Source: Ensifer sp. IC4062 (GTDB taxonomy: Bacteria; Pseudomonadota; Alphaproteobacteria; Rhizobiales; Rhizobiaceae). From it: a stretch of 64,000 bases of DNA. Each line of letters starts with the position of its first letter. The stretch's first letter is position 1. The stretch is from the NCBI RefSeq assembly GCF_020193575.1, contig NZ_JADYVD010000038.1, positions 18,024 to 82,023 on the forward strand. Direction: 5' to 3'. Positions 19,673 through 27,967 of the stretch are shown here, one piece after another. The notes under the pieces were generated by a model. The model was not told the DNA's origin and searched no databases. It saw only the letters and a program-made list of their open reading frames with translations. The translations under genes were made by a program, and so were the position numbers.

Positions 19673-19698
19673 TTGAACCGCGGGCCAATTCGTAGAAC
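19673..19698 (+). promoter_or_regulatory. 20-bp-period direct repeat (TTGAAC / TAGAAC), candidate operator
   Basis: Half-sites TTGAAC at 19673-19678 and TAGAAC at 19693-19698 are exactly 20 bp apart, on the same face of the helix. The site lies in the divergent gap between the crotonase gene and the alpha/beta hydrolase gene. The same arrangement recurs at several other intergenic places in the window. Direct repeats at this spacing suit AraC-type activators, four of which are encoded here. Confidence 0.4.
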
Positions 19699-19838
19699 CC
19701 GGGGCGCGCGAGCGCGATGCATTATTCCGAGTGTCGCAATGGTGACTTTCAGAGGAGGTGAATTCCGTCGATCGGCGGAACTGTCTAACTCTAATGCATC
19801 AGGACCGAGCTTCCGAACTTCAACGACAGGAGACGAAA

Positions 19839-20726
19839 ATGACGACTGCCCGCCACACCTTCCCTGCGATCCACCACCGAACCATCGACATCGACGGCCT
19901 GGAAATTTTCTACCGGGAGGCAGGCCGCGCCGACGCGCCGACCGTGCTCTTGCTTCACGGTTTCCCAACATCTTCGCACATGTTCCGGAATTTGATCCCG
20001 GCGCTCGCGGATCACTATCATGTAGTCGCACCCGACTATCCGGGTTTCGGACTCAGCTCCATGCCGGCGAGGGAAGAGTTCGCCTACACCTTTGAGCGGT
20101 ATGCTGAAATCGTCGACTCGCTTGTCACGAAACTCGGCATCGATTCCTACGCCATCTATGTGATGGACTACGGGGCTCCAACCGGGTTCCGCCTCGCTCT
20201 TCGGCATCCCGAGCGGATCACGGGCATGATCGTTCAGAACGGCAACGCCTACGAGGAAGGCCTTTCGCCGTTCTGGGATCAGCTCAAGGCATACTGGGCG
20301 ACCAATTCGCAGGAAGCCCGCGATGCTCTGCGTCCGTTGATGTCGCTGGACGTAACGAAGTTTCAGTATCTCGACGGCGTTAGTGATGTCACCCGTATCG
20401 ACCCCGCCAACTGGCTCTATGACCAGCAGTTCCTCGACCGCCCCGGCAACATCGAGATTCAGCTCGACCTTTTCTACGACTACCGCAACAACGTGGCCCT
20501 CTATCCTGAGTTCCAACAGTTCTTCCGCAACCGGCAGCCGCCGACGCTAATCGTCTGGGGCAAGAACGACACCATTTTTCCAGCCCCGGGGGCCGAAGCT
20601 TTCAAGCGAGACCTACCGAATGCCGAATTCCACCTGATCGATAGCGGGCATTTCGCGCTTGAGGATCGGGCCGATGAGATCATCCCGCTGATCCAGGACT
20701 TCCTCGGTCGAACTCTTACGCGCTAG
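19839..20726 (+). CDS. Alpha/beta hydrolase, Asp-nucleophile type (epoxide hydrolase/haloalkane dehalogenase-like), module copy A
   Basis: A 295-residue alpha/beta hydrolase. The oxyanion motif is LLLHGFPTSS; the nucleophile elbow is MDYGAP, giving an aspartate nucleophile as in epoxide hydrolases and dehalogenases rather than a serine; the acid is in GKNDTIFP and the histidine in DSGHFALE. It should hydrolyse an epoxide, halide or similar small organic substrate in the cytoplasm, but the substrate is not known. ATG 19839 is preceded by GGAGACGAAA. A close paralogue lies at 28762-29646 in the second copy of the same gene module. A strong hairpin terminator follows at 20746. Confidence 0.88.
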   Translation: MTTARHTFPAIHHRTIDIDGLEIFYREAGRADAPTVLLLHGFPTSSHMFRNLIPALADHYHVVAPDYPGFGLSSMPAREEFAYTFERYAEIVDSLVTKLGIDSYAIYVMDYGAPTGFRLALRHPERITGMIVQNGNAYEEGLSPFWDQLKAYWATNSQEARDALRPLMSLDVTKFQYLDGVSDVTRIDPANWLYDQQFLDRPGNIEIQLDLFYDYRNNVALYPEFQQFFRNRQPPTLIVWGKNDTIFPAPGAEAFKRDLPNAEFHLIDSGHFALEDRADEIIPLIQDFLGRTLTR

Positions 20727-20745
20727 TCTATCTGGTAGATATTCG

Positions 20746-20769
20746 GGCCGCCCGCACGCGTGGGCGGCC
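20746..20769 (+). terminator. Hairpin terminator after the hydrolase gene
   Basis: A perfect 8-bp stem, GGCCGCCC (20746-20753) with GGGCGGCC (20762-20769), has an 8-base loop and is followed by TCTTGTCGTTT. It lies 20 bp past the hydrolase stop and before the convergent LysR gene, so it could serve both strands. Confidence 0.6.
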
Positions 20770-20819
20770 TCTTGTCGTTTCCCGGTCGAGGCCAAGCTTA
20801 GGTGAAAGACGCATGACTC

Positions 20820-21746
20820 TCAGCTGGTCGCGCACGCGCGCAACCTTTCAGCGAAGTCCTTACGAAGCCTCGGCACCGCGAAATCCACAAACGCCCTGAC
20901 CTTTGGAACCGAAAGTCGGCCTTCAGGCGCGACGATGTGCACCGGTAAAGGAGGCGGCTCGTCCGTCGGAAGAACGATTCTGAGTTCGCCTCGCTTTACA
21001 TGCTCCGCGATCTGATAGGAAAACACCCTCGTAATGCCGTTTCCCTCGAGCGCCGATGCGACCACACCCGCCACGCCGTTTATCGTCAATCGTGGCTTGA
21101 TGTGAACCAGGCGTTGGCTTCCACCGCCCTCACGAGGGGGGAAGCTCCAACTCTCATGCCCGAATTGAGCCAGCGCGATACAGCTGTGATTAGACAAATC
21201 AGATGGACTGTCGATGGGACTGGCACTGTCAAGATAGGACGGGGCGGCGCACAGAACCCGGCGTACTTCGCCCACCCGAATCCCGATCATTGTCGAGTCG
21301 GTGAGGTGCGCGATGCGAAGCCCTACGTCTATTCCCTCGTCAACCAAGCTGACGGTGCGGTCCAGCAGCAGCAGCTTCGCAGCCACATCCGGGTGTTCGC
21401 GCAGGTACGCATCAAGGATCGGGCGTAAGATCGAAACGCCGCTTACAAGGGGCGCGGTTACGGTTAGAGTTCCTCTGGGCGCTTTCGTCTCGCCGGCGGC
21501 CAGCAGGTCCGCTTCTTCGAGATCGGTGAGCACTCGGCGGCAGGCGGACGCGTAACGCTCGCCTGCCTCACTTAGCCTGATGGTTCTTGTGGTCCGGTGA
21601 AGCAGCTGTACGCCCACGTGACCTTCGAGGAAGCTGATGGCCCTCGTCACCGCAGCCGGAGAGCGGTTCAGCTTCCGGCCGGCTGCCGCTAGGCTTCCTT
21701 CGTCCAGAGCGCAGACGAAAACCTTCATCGCATCTATGCGGTCCAT
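20820..21746 (-). CDS. LysR-family transcriptional regulator
   Basis: A 308-residue LysR-type regulator with an N-terminal winged HTH (MKVFVCALDEGSLAAAGRKL, SPAAVTRAISFLEGHVGVQLL) and an effector domain (PRGTLTVTAPLVSGVS, DVGLRIAHLTDSTMIGIRVGEVRRVLCA). ATG at 21746 begins the family consensus; the longer frame upstream to 21851 is rejected. It is transcribed divergently from the SDR-tautomerase-DJ-1 operon (start 21939), the usual geometry for a LysR regulator and its targets, so it probably controls module copy A and itself. Confidence 0.92.
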   Translation of the reverse strand: MDRIDAMKVFVCALDEGSLAAAGRKLNRSPAAVTRAISFLEGHVGVQLLHRTTRTIRLSEAGERYASACRRVLTDLEEADLLAAGETKAPRGTLTVTAPLVSGVSILRPILDAYLREHPDVAAKLLLLDRTVSLVDEGIDVGLRIAHLTDSTMIGIRVGEVRRVLCAAPSYLDSASPIDSPSDLSNHSCIALAQFGHESWSFPPREGGGSQRLVHIKPRLTINGVAGVVASALEGNGITRVFSYQIAEHVKRGELRIVLPTDEPPPLPVHIVAPEGRLSVPKVRAFVDFAVPRLRKDFAERLRACATS

Positions 21747-21938
21747 ATTCTTCCTCTTGGCGGAATAGTGAGTTGCTGCAGGCGCGCATTTCGACGCCGC
21801 GAGGAAGCTACTAGATATTTCACAGGCAAGGCAACGTTGTCCTGCCGGCAAAACTTCAACAACGATCGCTGCGGACTAGGGATGGGCCGGAACCGCCCAT
21901 GTGCTCCCGTGTGCCCGCGCGCAACGAAAGAGTGGAAA

Positions 21939-22652
21939 ATGAGCCAGGAAACAAAAGTAGCTGTCGTCACCGGAGCATCCCAGGGCATCGGTGCCGCTAT
22001 CGTCAGTGCCTATCGGGCCCGCGGGTACGCTGTTGTCGCCAACTCCCGCAACATCGCTGAGTCCGAAGACCGCGGCATCGTGGCCGTGGGTGGTGATATC
22101 GGTGAGCGCGCCGCCGCCGAAAGGGTGGTGGCAACCGCCGTGGAACGCTTCGGCCGGATCGACACGTTGGTCAACAACGCCGGCATATTCATCGCCAAGG
22201 ACTTTACCGAGTATTCCGAGGAAGACTTCCGCAATGTCTTGAACGTCAACCTCGCAGGCTTCTTCTACGTAAGCCAGCTTGCCGCGAAGCAGATGCTAAA
22301 GCGCGGCGAAGGGCACATCGTTCAGATCACCACGTCTCTCGTCAACCAGCCTATGGCCGGGGTTCCGTCCGTACTCGCCTCGCTGACGAAAGGCGGGCTG
22401 GACGCAGCCACCCGCTCGCTGGCCATCGAATACGCGCCCAAAGGCATCCGCGTAAACGCCGTGTCGCCTGGAATCATCAAGACCCCGATGCATCCCCAAG
22501 AGAACCACGCGTTTCTCGCCGATCTGCACCCCGTGCGCCGAATGGGTGAAGTCGGCGAGATCGCCGAAGCCGTCTTGTATCTCGAAGATGCCAGGTTCGT
22601 GACCGGCGAGACCCTGCATGTCGACGGCGGTCAGCACGCCGGACGCTGGTGA
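21939..22652 (+). CDS. Short-chain dehydrogenase/reductase (SDR), module copy A
   Basis: A 237-residue classical SDR that oxidises or reduces a carbonyl/alcohol with NAD(P). The cofactor motif is TGASQGIGAAI (about residues 12-22), the structural motif is NNAG, and the C-terminal part has PGIIKTPM and the family end GETLHVDGGQHAG. In place of the usual YxxxK catalytic pair, the sequence after ITTSLV reads LASLTKGGLDAATRSLAIEYA, so the active-site tyrosine position is Leu/Ser while the lysine is retained. The substrate is unknown. It heads an operon with a tautomerase (29-bp gap) and a DJ-1 protein, and it is paralogous to the frameshifted copy at 27968-28691. Confidence 0.9.
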   Translation: MSQETKVAVVTGASQGIGAAIVSAYRARGYAVVANSRNIAESEDRGIVAVGGDIGERAAAERVVATAVERFGRIDTLVNNAGIFIAKDFTEYSEEDFRNVLNVNLAGFFYVSQLAAKQMLKRGEGHIVQITTSLVNQPMAGVPSVLASLTKGGLDAATRSLAIEYAPKGIRVNAVSPGIIKTPMHPQENHAFLADLHPVRRMGEVGEIAEAVLYLEDARFVTGETLHVDGGQHAGRW

Positions 22653-22681
22653 GGCTCTACTATCATCGTAAGGAGGCTGAT

Positions 22682-22918
22682 ATGCCGTACGTGAATATCC
22701 AGGTCACACGCGAGGGAACTTCGCCAGGAGAGGTGAAGACCACCGCTGAACAAAAAGCCAGGTTGATTAAGGGCGTCAGCGACCTTCTGTTTGAAGTGCT
22801 CGGGAAGCCGCAGTCGGCGACCTTTGTGGTCATCGAGGAAGTGGAGATGGAAAACTGGGGTGTCGGTGGCCTACCGGTTGCCGATTACCGAAACCAAGTG
22901 ACCGAAAAGGCAAAATGA
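22682..22918 (+). CDS. 4-oxalocrotonate tautomerase-like protein, module copy A
   Basis: A 78-residue member of the tautomerase superfamily. The protein starts MPYVNIQVT, so after Met removal Pro1 is the catalytic base, and the helix (TAEQKARLIKGVSDLLFEVLG) and C-terminal VEMENWGVGGLPVAD fit small tautomerases. ATG 22682 is preceded by AAGGAGG. It lies between SDR and DJ-1 genes in the same operon. These enzymes interconvert keto and enol forms or dehalogenate; which applies here is unknown. The paralogue is at 27726-27953. Confidence 0.9.
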   Translation: MPYVNIQVTREGTSPGEVKTTAEQKARLIKGVSDLLFEVLGKPQSATFVVIEEVEMENWGVGGLPVADYRNQVTEKAK

Positions 22919-22922
22919 GACC

Positions 22923-23621
22923 ATGGAGCCACTACGAATTCTGATGGTGGCTACGTCGCACGAAGAACTCGGAGCCACTGGCCGCAAAACCGGTCAGTGG
23001 CTCGAGGGCTTCGCAGCGCCGTACTATGTCTTCATGGAAGCGGGCGCGATCGTGACGTTAGCATCGGTAGAAGGCGGAATGCCTCCGATCGACCCGGCAA
23101 GCCTCGGCAGGGAGACCGGCCCTGCAACCCGCCGCTTCCGCACCGATCCGGCGGCTCAGACCATGCTGAGCCATACCATGGAAATTTCTCACGCGCGGGC
23201 GGACGACTTCCACGGTGTCTTCTACCCCGGAGGTCACGGGCCGATGTGGGACCTCGCCCACGATAGGCTCTCATCAGACCTCCTGAGTGCCTTCGCGGAA
23301 CAGGGGAAGTGCATTGGTGCGGTTTGCCACGCGCCCGCCGCGCTTCTTCAGGTTCGCTTCCAAGGGAAATCGTTCATAGAAGGGCGAACGGTGACGGCGT
23401 TCTCAAATGAGGAGGAGGAGGCCCTCGGGCTGGTGGAGGAAATGCCTTTTGTGCTTGAGGATGTGCTCAAGGATGCCGGCGCTGTATACCGTAAAGGCCG
23501 AGCTTTCGGGCCGTTCGTCGCTGTCGACCGCAAGCTCGTAAGCGGGCAAAATCCCGCTTCGTCCGAACCCGCCGCCTTGGCATTCATCGACGATGTACGA
23601 AAGGGGGTGGCCTTCGAGTGA
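22923..23621 (+). CDS. DJ-1/PfpI-family protein (Hsp31/glyoxalase III-like), module copy A
   Basis: A 232-residue DJ-1/PfpI-superfamily protein. The nucleophilic cysteine is in GAVCHAPAAL near residue 138, with the strand FHGVFYPGGHGPMWDLA before it, a hallmark of the Hsp31/glyoxalase III-like branch (type 1 glutamine amidotransferase-like fold). Members remove methylglyoxal or repair glycated molecules, or act as chaperones; the function here is inferred. It starts 4 bp after the tautomerase stop, so it is the third gene of the operon. It is paralogous to 29704-30378. Confidence 0.88.
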   Translation: MEPLRILMVATSHEELGATGRKTGQWLEGFAAPYYVFMEAGAIVTLASVEGGMPPIDPASLGRETGPATRRFRTDPAAQTMLSHTMEISHARADDFHGVFYPGGHGPMWDLAHDRLSSDLLSAFAEQGKCIGAVCHAPAALLQVRFQGKSFIEGRTVTAFSNEEEEALGLVEEMPFVLEDVLKDAGAVYRKGRAFGPFVAVDRKLVSGQNPASSEPAALAFIDDVRKGVAFE

Positions 23622-23748
23622 TCGCGGAAAGAGACGAGCGGCAGGTGGCTCACGCTGAAAGCGGACGAAGATTCATACCCACGTATAAATGTGTCCACGA
23701 GGCGAGGGCGCTAAAGTCCGGCGCATGTTCACTTCCCCGGAGGGTATC

Positions 23749-24666
23749 ATGCTCGGGCAATCGCTTGCATCTACGTTCGGAATGCGCGCTTGGGGACGAT
23801 ACACAAGAGAGCGCGTCGTTCACAGCACCATCACTGAGGAGGGCCACTCTGTTGCGGCCATTCACCAGGCAGTGAGGGACGACGTAAAGGGTCCAACGCG
23901 ACACTTGGAGCAGGGCGAGGACGCCTATCTCGTAACCAGCCACCTGGTCTCCAACCCTGCGTATCAGTTGTGGGACGGTTGTCGTCTCGTCAAGCAGGAG
24001 CCAGTCAGAGAGGCCAGCATCGCGCTGCTCGATCTCCGCGACTGCGATTACGAATATCTCCCGACCGCACCTGAGGGCATTCATTTCTACCTGTCGCGCC
24101 CTCGTCTCCGCGAATTGCTGGAAATTGAAGGCGATGGCGGCGAATTCGATATCGACGTATCGGCACGGAGAGATGATGCGGAGCTCCATGGGCTGGCATT
24201 GCTGTTCCTTCCGATGCTGAACGGGCAAATTCCGCCAGAGGCAATCTACTTGAGCCATCTCGCGATGGCGGTATCGTGGCATGTGCTCACAAGGTATGCA
24301 GGCAAACAGACACTGGTCCGTTTGAATGCCGAACGGCTCAGTCCGGCGCGCACGAAAAAGGCGAAGGAGCTTCTGTCGATGATGCCGGCGAACGGCCTTA
24401 CCCTGGAGGCCGTCGCGGCGGAATGCGGCTTACCACCCGCTCGGTTCGCAAAAGCCTTCGAGCGGACATGCGGAATGACCCCGATGAAGTGGGCTCGATC
24501 ACAACGCATCGAACTCTGTAAACATCGCCTCTTCACATCGAAGCTCTCGCTTACGGAAGTGGCTTTCGAATGCGGTTTCGCAGATCAAAGCCATTTCACC
24601 CGGTCGTTCTCGGCAGCGACAGGCTTTACGCCCGCTGCGTGGCGTCAGGCACGACGAGGGCTTTAA
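23749..24666 (+). CDS. AraC-family transcriptional regulator
   Basis: A 305-residue AraC/XylS-type regulator. The C-terminal double HTH is clear (LEAVAAECGLPPARFAKAFER and LTEVAFECGFADQSHFTRSFS, ending TPAAWRQARR). The N-terminal region resembles the other three AraC proteins in this window. Several start codons are possible; ATG 23749 has a GGAGG ribosome site 7 bases upstream and was chosen over 23689 and 23725. It lies 127 bp after the DJ-1 gene, same strand, and may regulate module copy A. Confidence 0.87.
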   Translation: MLGQSLASTFGMRAWGRYTRERVVHSTITEEGHSVAAIHQAVRDDVKGPTRHLEQGEDAYLVTSHLVSNPAYQLWDGCRLVKQEPVREASIALLDLRDCDYEYLPTAPEGIHFYLSRPRLRELLEIEGDGGEFDIDVSARRDDAELHGLALLFLPMLNGQIPPEAIYLSHLAMAVSWHVLTRYAGKQTLVRLNAERLSPARTKKAKELLSMMPANGLTLEAVAAECGLPPARFAKAFERTCGMTPMKWARSQRIELCKHRLFTSKLSLTEVAFECGFADQSHFTRSFSAATGFTPAAWRQARRGL

Positions 24667-25066
24667 CGCGCAGGTCGCCCCGCTCTGCCGTCCCGCAGGA
24701 CGCGCACAGCTAGCTTATGCATGATCTTCCTTTTGCCGTTGCGACCTTCGACGCTTCTCGGGGGATGCGACAGCCACCACATTTCAGAGACACGATGCCG
24801 GCTAAGCTATGCAAAACATTGCGGCGAGGAACACCCCCATTGACGCCGCGATGTGGGGCGCGGGGCGTTTTCTCAATTCGACTTTGCGTCACGCGCCGAT
24901 CGTATTCGAAAGTGGATGGCTGTCGGCAATCAAGTTTCATCATAGGCTCCATGTTGCCTACGATTTGGCTCCGGTCCGCCCCCGGCACAAGCGACGCTGC
25001 CCTGAGCACTTTGTTCATCGTGCATGAACAATCTGCGCTCAGGACCCGGCGCTCGGGAACGGTGGG
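24667..25066. other. Intergenic region, nothing recognised
   Basis: A 400-bp gap between the convergent AraC and Dps genes. Several short open frames cross it on both strands (the longest on the minus strand, 24710-25018), but none has a ribosome site or a recognisable motif. I see no repeat, promoter or RNA-like structure I can support. Confidence 0.3.
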
Positions 25067-25585
25067 TCACACTCCGCGACGACCGCTTTCGAACAGGAAC
25101 CAGATTCGACCTTCCGCCTCGTCAAGCCAGTTTTCCAGAAGGCTCGCTGTCGCGAGGTCGCTATGCTCGTCGCACAGTGCGTGGAGCTGCTTCATACGCT
25201 GTGCCAACTCCCCATTGTCTTCGCGGAGTTCGGCCAGCATGTCTTCGGGCGTGACGAACTGAGCGTCATTGTCACTTACGCGCTGGAGGCGACTGATTTC
25301 GCCGACCGAGTGAAGCGTGATCCCCCCAAGTTTGCGGACACGCTCCGCGATGACGTCGGTCATGCCAAGGAGCTGCGCAGCCTGGTCATCAAACATCAGA
25401 TGGAGATCGCGGAAGTTTGGGCCGGACAAATGCCAGTGGAAGTTCTTCGTCTTCAGGTAGATTGCAAAGACGTCCGCCAGGAGAGCATTGAGCGCGGCGG
25501 AGAGGTCGACAGTCGCATTCGAGAGCAGATGAGTGGGGGTGCGAAGCGGCGAGGAGCGGCGGCTTTCCAGGTCGAGGCGATCCAT
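25067..25585 (-). CDS. dps: Dps-family ferritin-like DNA-protection protein
   Basis: A 172-residue Dps protein, which forms a 12-subunit shell, oxidises and stores iron and shields DNA under stress. The dinuclear iron site motif is visible: KTKNFHWHLSGPNFRDLHLMFDDQ (about residues 46-69), with the His of FHWH and the D/E of LMFDDQ. The rest of the four-helix bundle follows (MLAELREDNGELAQRMKQLHALCDEHSDLATASLLENWLDEAEGR). ATG 25585 fits the family length; a longer frame to 25705 overlaps the next gene. The nearby catalase, OsmC and DJ-1 genes fit a peroxide-stress role. Confidence 0.92.
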   Translation of the reverse strand: MDRLDLESRRSSPLRTPTHLLSNATVDLSAALNALLADVFAIYLKTKNFHWHLSGPNFRDLHLMFDDQAAQLLGMTDVIAERVRKLGGITLHSVGEISRLQRVSDNDAQFVTPEDMLAELREDNGELAQRMKQLHALCDEHSDLATASLLENWLDEAEGRIWFLFESGRRGV

Positions 25586-25679
25586 CTTATTTCTCTTTCC
25601 AAGGTGCGGTTGGTAGCTGAAGCCCACATTCGCGCAATAACGAGAGTGTTTCTTGGAGAAACCCGCGAAACGTTGAACA

Positions 25680-26090
25680 CTATTTGGCCGCCGCCTCCGC
25701 GGCAACGTCGGTGAGCAGATGTCGCATCAGAGCGGCGGCACGGCGAGCTTCGATACTGAGACCGTGTCGTTCGGCTATGGCGACAGGATCGATGTGCGTG
25801 ATCCGAATTTCGCCGCGGCTGTTCTGATAGACGAGCATTTTCAGGGGGAGGTCGAGCGCGGTTGTTTGGTCATCCTGCAACAGGCGAGTGCCTACTGCGG
25901 GGTTTCCGAACATGATCATCGTGGTCGGCCGCAGTTCCACATCGACACTCCAGGCATCAGCTGCGAAGTCGATCATGGCGAAAATCGTGAGATGACGCCT
26001 TACTATTGGCTGGCGGAGCCGGGCCAGCGTTTGCTCGAACGAAAGGTGGCTAATCCTCGAGTTTGGAGGCCTGGCCGGCAGCATTGGCAT
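25680..26090 (-). CDS. DUF302-domain protein
   Basis: A 136-residue protein matching the DUF302 pattern: SFEQTLARLRQPIVRRHLTIFAMIDFAADA near the start, RPTTMIMFGNPAVGTRLLQDDQTTALDLPLKMLVYQN in the middle and a C-terminal helix. No signal peptide is visible. The function of the family is not established; members often occur near redox and stress genes, as here. It starts 12 bp after the upstream gene at 26102-26533 and lies upstream of dps on the same strand, so the three may be co-transcribed. Confidence 0.82.
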   Translation of the reverse strand: MPMLPARPPNSRISHLSFEQTLARLRQPIVRRHLTIFAMIDFAADAWSVDVELRPTTMIMFGNPAVGTRLLQDDQTTALDLPLKMLVYQNSRGEIRITHIDPVAIAERHGLSIEARRAAALMRHLLTDVAAEAAAK

Positions 26091-26101
26091 CTTTCATCCT
26101 T

Positions 26102-26533
26102 TTAAAGCCAGGCAGGTATGCCGACAGCGCGCATTTCCACGTCTGCCATGGCAAGCGCAAGGTCACTCGGGTCGAGAATGCCTTTAGCCAGAAGAACGTC
26201 TGATGCGCCAGCGATGCAGCGCTCGTAGAGGCCGAGCTTTCCTAACCTCGCCGTGTTGACGCGCTCGGTTAACTCTTCGGTCGTCACGATCCGATACCGG
26301 TCGAGGAGACGCAGCAAAGCTCTGCACCGCCTTTGCCAAGGGGGCAGAGTGATGATCGTGCTGTCTGTACCGTTAGCCACGGCTTCGGACTCAGAAATCA
26401 GCGCGATCTCAGCCCTGGCTACGGCCGCCACGCCGACGGCTTTGTGCGCCAATAATTCGCGAACGGCTGTCTCCATCACTTCATAGAAACATGGAAACTG
26501 GGTAGCTGACGCTGAAGCAGTCGAATGATGCAT
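26102..26533 (-). CDS. Hypothetical protein, faintly nitrile-hydratase-subunit-like
   Basis: A 143-residue, mainly helical protein. The C-terminal part (RIVTTEELTERVN, LGLYERCIAGASDVLLAKGILDPSDLALAMADVEMRA) recalls the helical N-terminal segment of nitrile/thiocyanate hydratase beta-type subunits, where Y-E-x-x-L-x-x-x-x-x-L-L-x-x-K-G-x-L is common, but the catalytic cysteine cluster of the alpha subunit is absent and no full hydratase gene is adjacent. ATG 26533 follows a TAAGGA ribosome site. It is first of a likely three-gene minus-strand run with DUF302 and dps. I do not assign a function. Confidence 0.5.
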   Translation of the reverse strand: MHHSTASASATQFPCFYEVMETAVRELLAHKAVGVAAVARAEIALISESEAVANGTDSTIITLPPWQRRCRALLRLLDRYRIVTTEELTERVNTARLGKLGLYERCIAGASDVLLAKGILDPSDLALAMADVEMRAVGIPAWL

Positions 26534-26890
26534 TGGAAGTCCTTAGGCGCGGACGGGCATATCGAGGCATGGCAGCCCGAGAAGCTCGGAACTCCCGGAG
26601 ACACCGTCGCGTGTTCCACATTAATTTGCGTCGGTAACTCGCTATTGAACGGCCGTCCGTCTCTTTGAACGGCTGCCCTGCCATCTCCGGATTTTAGTGG
26701 CAGTCAACGGATGACCGCGGTGTGCAATCCTCGGCCGTCTCACTGGCGTAGGTAAGACTGGCGGCGGAATCCCTCCGGAAAGGCCGCGGCCACCCAGCTG
26801 GGAATACGAACGTTCCAGTTGCTGCGGGTGCAGCCCGCCGCTTCCGGAGACTTATCCCGTACGCCCCACCAACCGAGGAAGGACCTACTG
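26534..26890. other. Divergent intergenic region upstream of two transcription units
   Basis: A 357-bp divergent gap. It contains the clearest copy of the 20-bp-period direct repeat (26645-26670, listed separately) and an AGGAAGGA ribosome site for the HD gene at its right end. Open frames crossing it have no recognisable features. No other element is seen. Confidence 0.4.
26645..26670 (+). promoter_or_regulatory. 20-bp-period direct repeat (TTGAACGGC / TTGAACGGC), candidate operator
   Basis: TTGAAC at 26645-26650 and again at 26665-26670 are both followed by GGC, giving an extended 9-base identity at exactly 20 bp. It lies between the divergent 26102-26533 and HD-protein genes. This is the best-conserved example of the repeat family in the window. 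Confidence 0.5.
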
Positions 26891-27541
26891 ATGCTCGATA
26901 AACTGGAGACAATCGCCGGAATTCGCGTTCCGGACAGCCAGATGGCACGCGACGCGACAGCTCTCGTGCGCGATACGGAGACCGACCTGCTCTATCACCA
27001 TTCACGGCGCGTGTTCCTATTTGGAGCGCTGACCGGCGAGCGACGAGGACTGAAGTATGATCCGGAATTGCTCTATATCGGCGCGATGTTTCACGACATG
27101 GGTCTGATCGACTCGTATGCCAGCGATACCGAGCGTTTCGAGGTAGACGGAGCTAACGCCGCGAAAAGCTTCCTGCATTCCTACGATGTTTCCGAACGAG
27201 ATATCGACGATGTTTGGGACTCCATCGCTTTGCATACCACTCCTGGCATTCCTCAACACAAACGACCGGTCGTCGCCTTGGTCACGGCAGGCGTCGAAAT
27301 GGACGTGCTTGGCATTGCCTACGACGATTTTACCGACGAGCAGCGGCAAGAGGTGTGCGCCTGCCATCCGCGCGGATTGAAGTTCAAACACGGCATTCTC
27401 TCCGCGTTCTGCTACGGAACGATCCGCAAGCCGCATACCACGGCCGGCAACGTGAAGGCGGACGTCCTCGAGGCGATGGACCCGACTTTTGAGCGTTGGA
27501 ACTTCGTGGACACGATACTGAATTCCAAGTGGGAAAGCTGA
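26891..27541 (+). CDS. HD-domain phosphohydrolase-fold protein (cyanamide hydratase-like)
   Basis: A 216-residue HD-superfamily protein. Metal-binding signatures are H-x-x-R in YHHSRRVFLFG (about residue 38), the HD pair in GAMFHDMGLID (about residue 63), and the distal DSIALHTTP histidine (about 115). The layout, with H-S-x-R-V and A-I-x-L-H-T, matches the plant/fungal-type cyanamide hydratase-like (Ddi2-like) branch more than nucleotide phosphodiesterases. Cyanamide or nitrile-type hydration would fit the nearby genes but is inference. ATG 26891 follows GAGGAAGGA. It is a single gene with terminators behind it. Confidence 0.82.
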   Translation: MLDKLETIAGIRVPDSQMARDATALVRDTETDLLYHHSRRVFLFGALTGERRGLKYDPELLYIGAMFHDMGLIDSYASDTERFEVDGANAAKSFLHSYDVSERDIDDVWDSIALHTTPGIPQHKRPVVALVTAGVEMDVLGIAYDDFTDEQRQEVCACHPRGLKFKHGILSAFCYGTIRKPHTTAGNVKADVLEAMDPTFERWNFVDTILNSKWES

Positions 27542-27580
27542 TCGCCCACGCTGGAGAACAGGCAAATCAGTTTCTTACGT

Positions 27581-27615
27581 CGCGTCGCTCGGTAATCTGG
27601 GCGGCGCGTCTTTTT
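27581..27615 (+). terminator. Rho-independent terminator after the HD gene
   Basis: The stem GCGTCGC (27582-27588) pairs with GCGGCGC (27601-27607), with one G-T wobble and a 12-base loop, and is followed by GTCTTTTTG. It lies 40 bp past the HD-protein stop codon. Confidence 0.6.
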
Positions 27616-27670
27616 GTTCCTCGCAGGGCCAAAGCGACGTCCGGCAAGAGAGAATGCTTGGAATGCAGAA

Positions 27671-27688
27671 CGGGGCCTCTCGGCCCCG
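27671..27688. terminator. GC-rich hairpin between convergent genes
   Basis: CGGGGCC (27671-27677) and GGCCCCG (27682-27688) form a perfect 7-bp stem with a 4-base loop. It sits between the convergent HD and tautomerase genes and could end minus-strand transcripts of module copy B. There is no clear U-tract on either side. Confidence 0.4.
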
Positions 27689-27725
27689 CTCGGTAAGTTG
27701 GCGACGATTCACCGCAATCGCTCAC

Positions 27726-27953
27726 TCAGTTCTGGTTAGCCGAGGCGCTGACGCCGGTCTTCTCCCAATAATCGAGAACCGGAAGGCCGCCGACGCCCCA
27801 ATCTTCAAATTCGACCTCGTCAATGACGACCCAAGTGGCGGCAGGGGCTTTGTCGATGACGTCGCGCAGGACATTGGTCATGCCCTCGATGATCCTCGCC
27901 TTCTGCTCCGGCGTCGCGCTGCCCTTGGTGAACTTGACGTTGATGTACGGCAT
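27726..27953 (-). CDS. 4-oxalocrotonate tautomerase-like protein, module copy B
   Basis: A 75-residue small tautomerase. It starts MPYINVKFT, giving the catalytic Pro1, and carries TPEQKARIIEGMTNVLRDVI and VEFEDWGVGGLPVLDYWE, nearly the same C-terminal signature as the copy at 22682. It is the last gene of the minus-strand operon, 14 bp after the SDR. Substrate unknown. Confidence 0.9.
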   Translation of the reverse strand: MPYINVKFTKGSATPEQKARIIEGMTNVLRDVIDKAPAATWVVIDEVEFEDWGVGGLPVLDYWEKTGVSASANQN

Positions 27954-27967
27954 CTTGCTTCTTCTCC

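Noticed and set aside
24710..25018. Minus-strand frame of 102 residues between AraC and Dps
   Set aside because: No ribosome site, no motif, composition like non-coding sequence.
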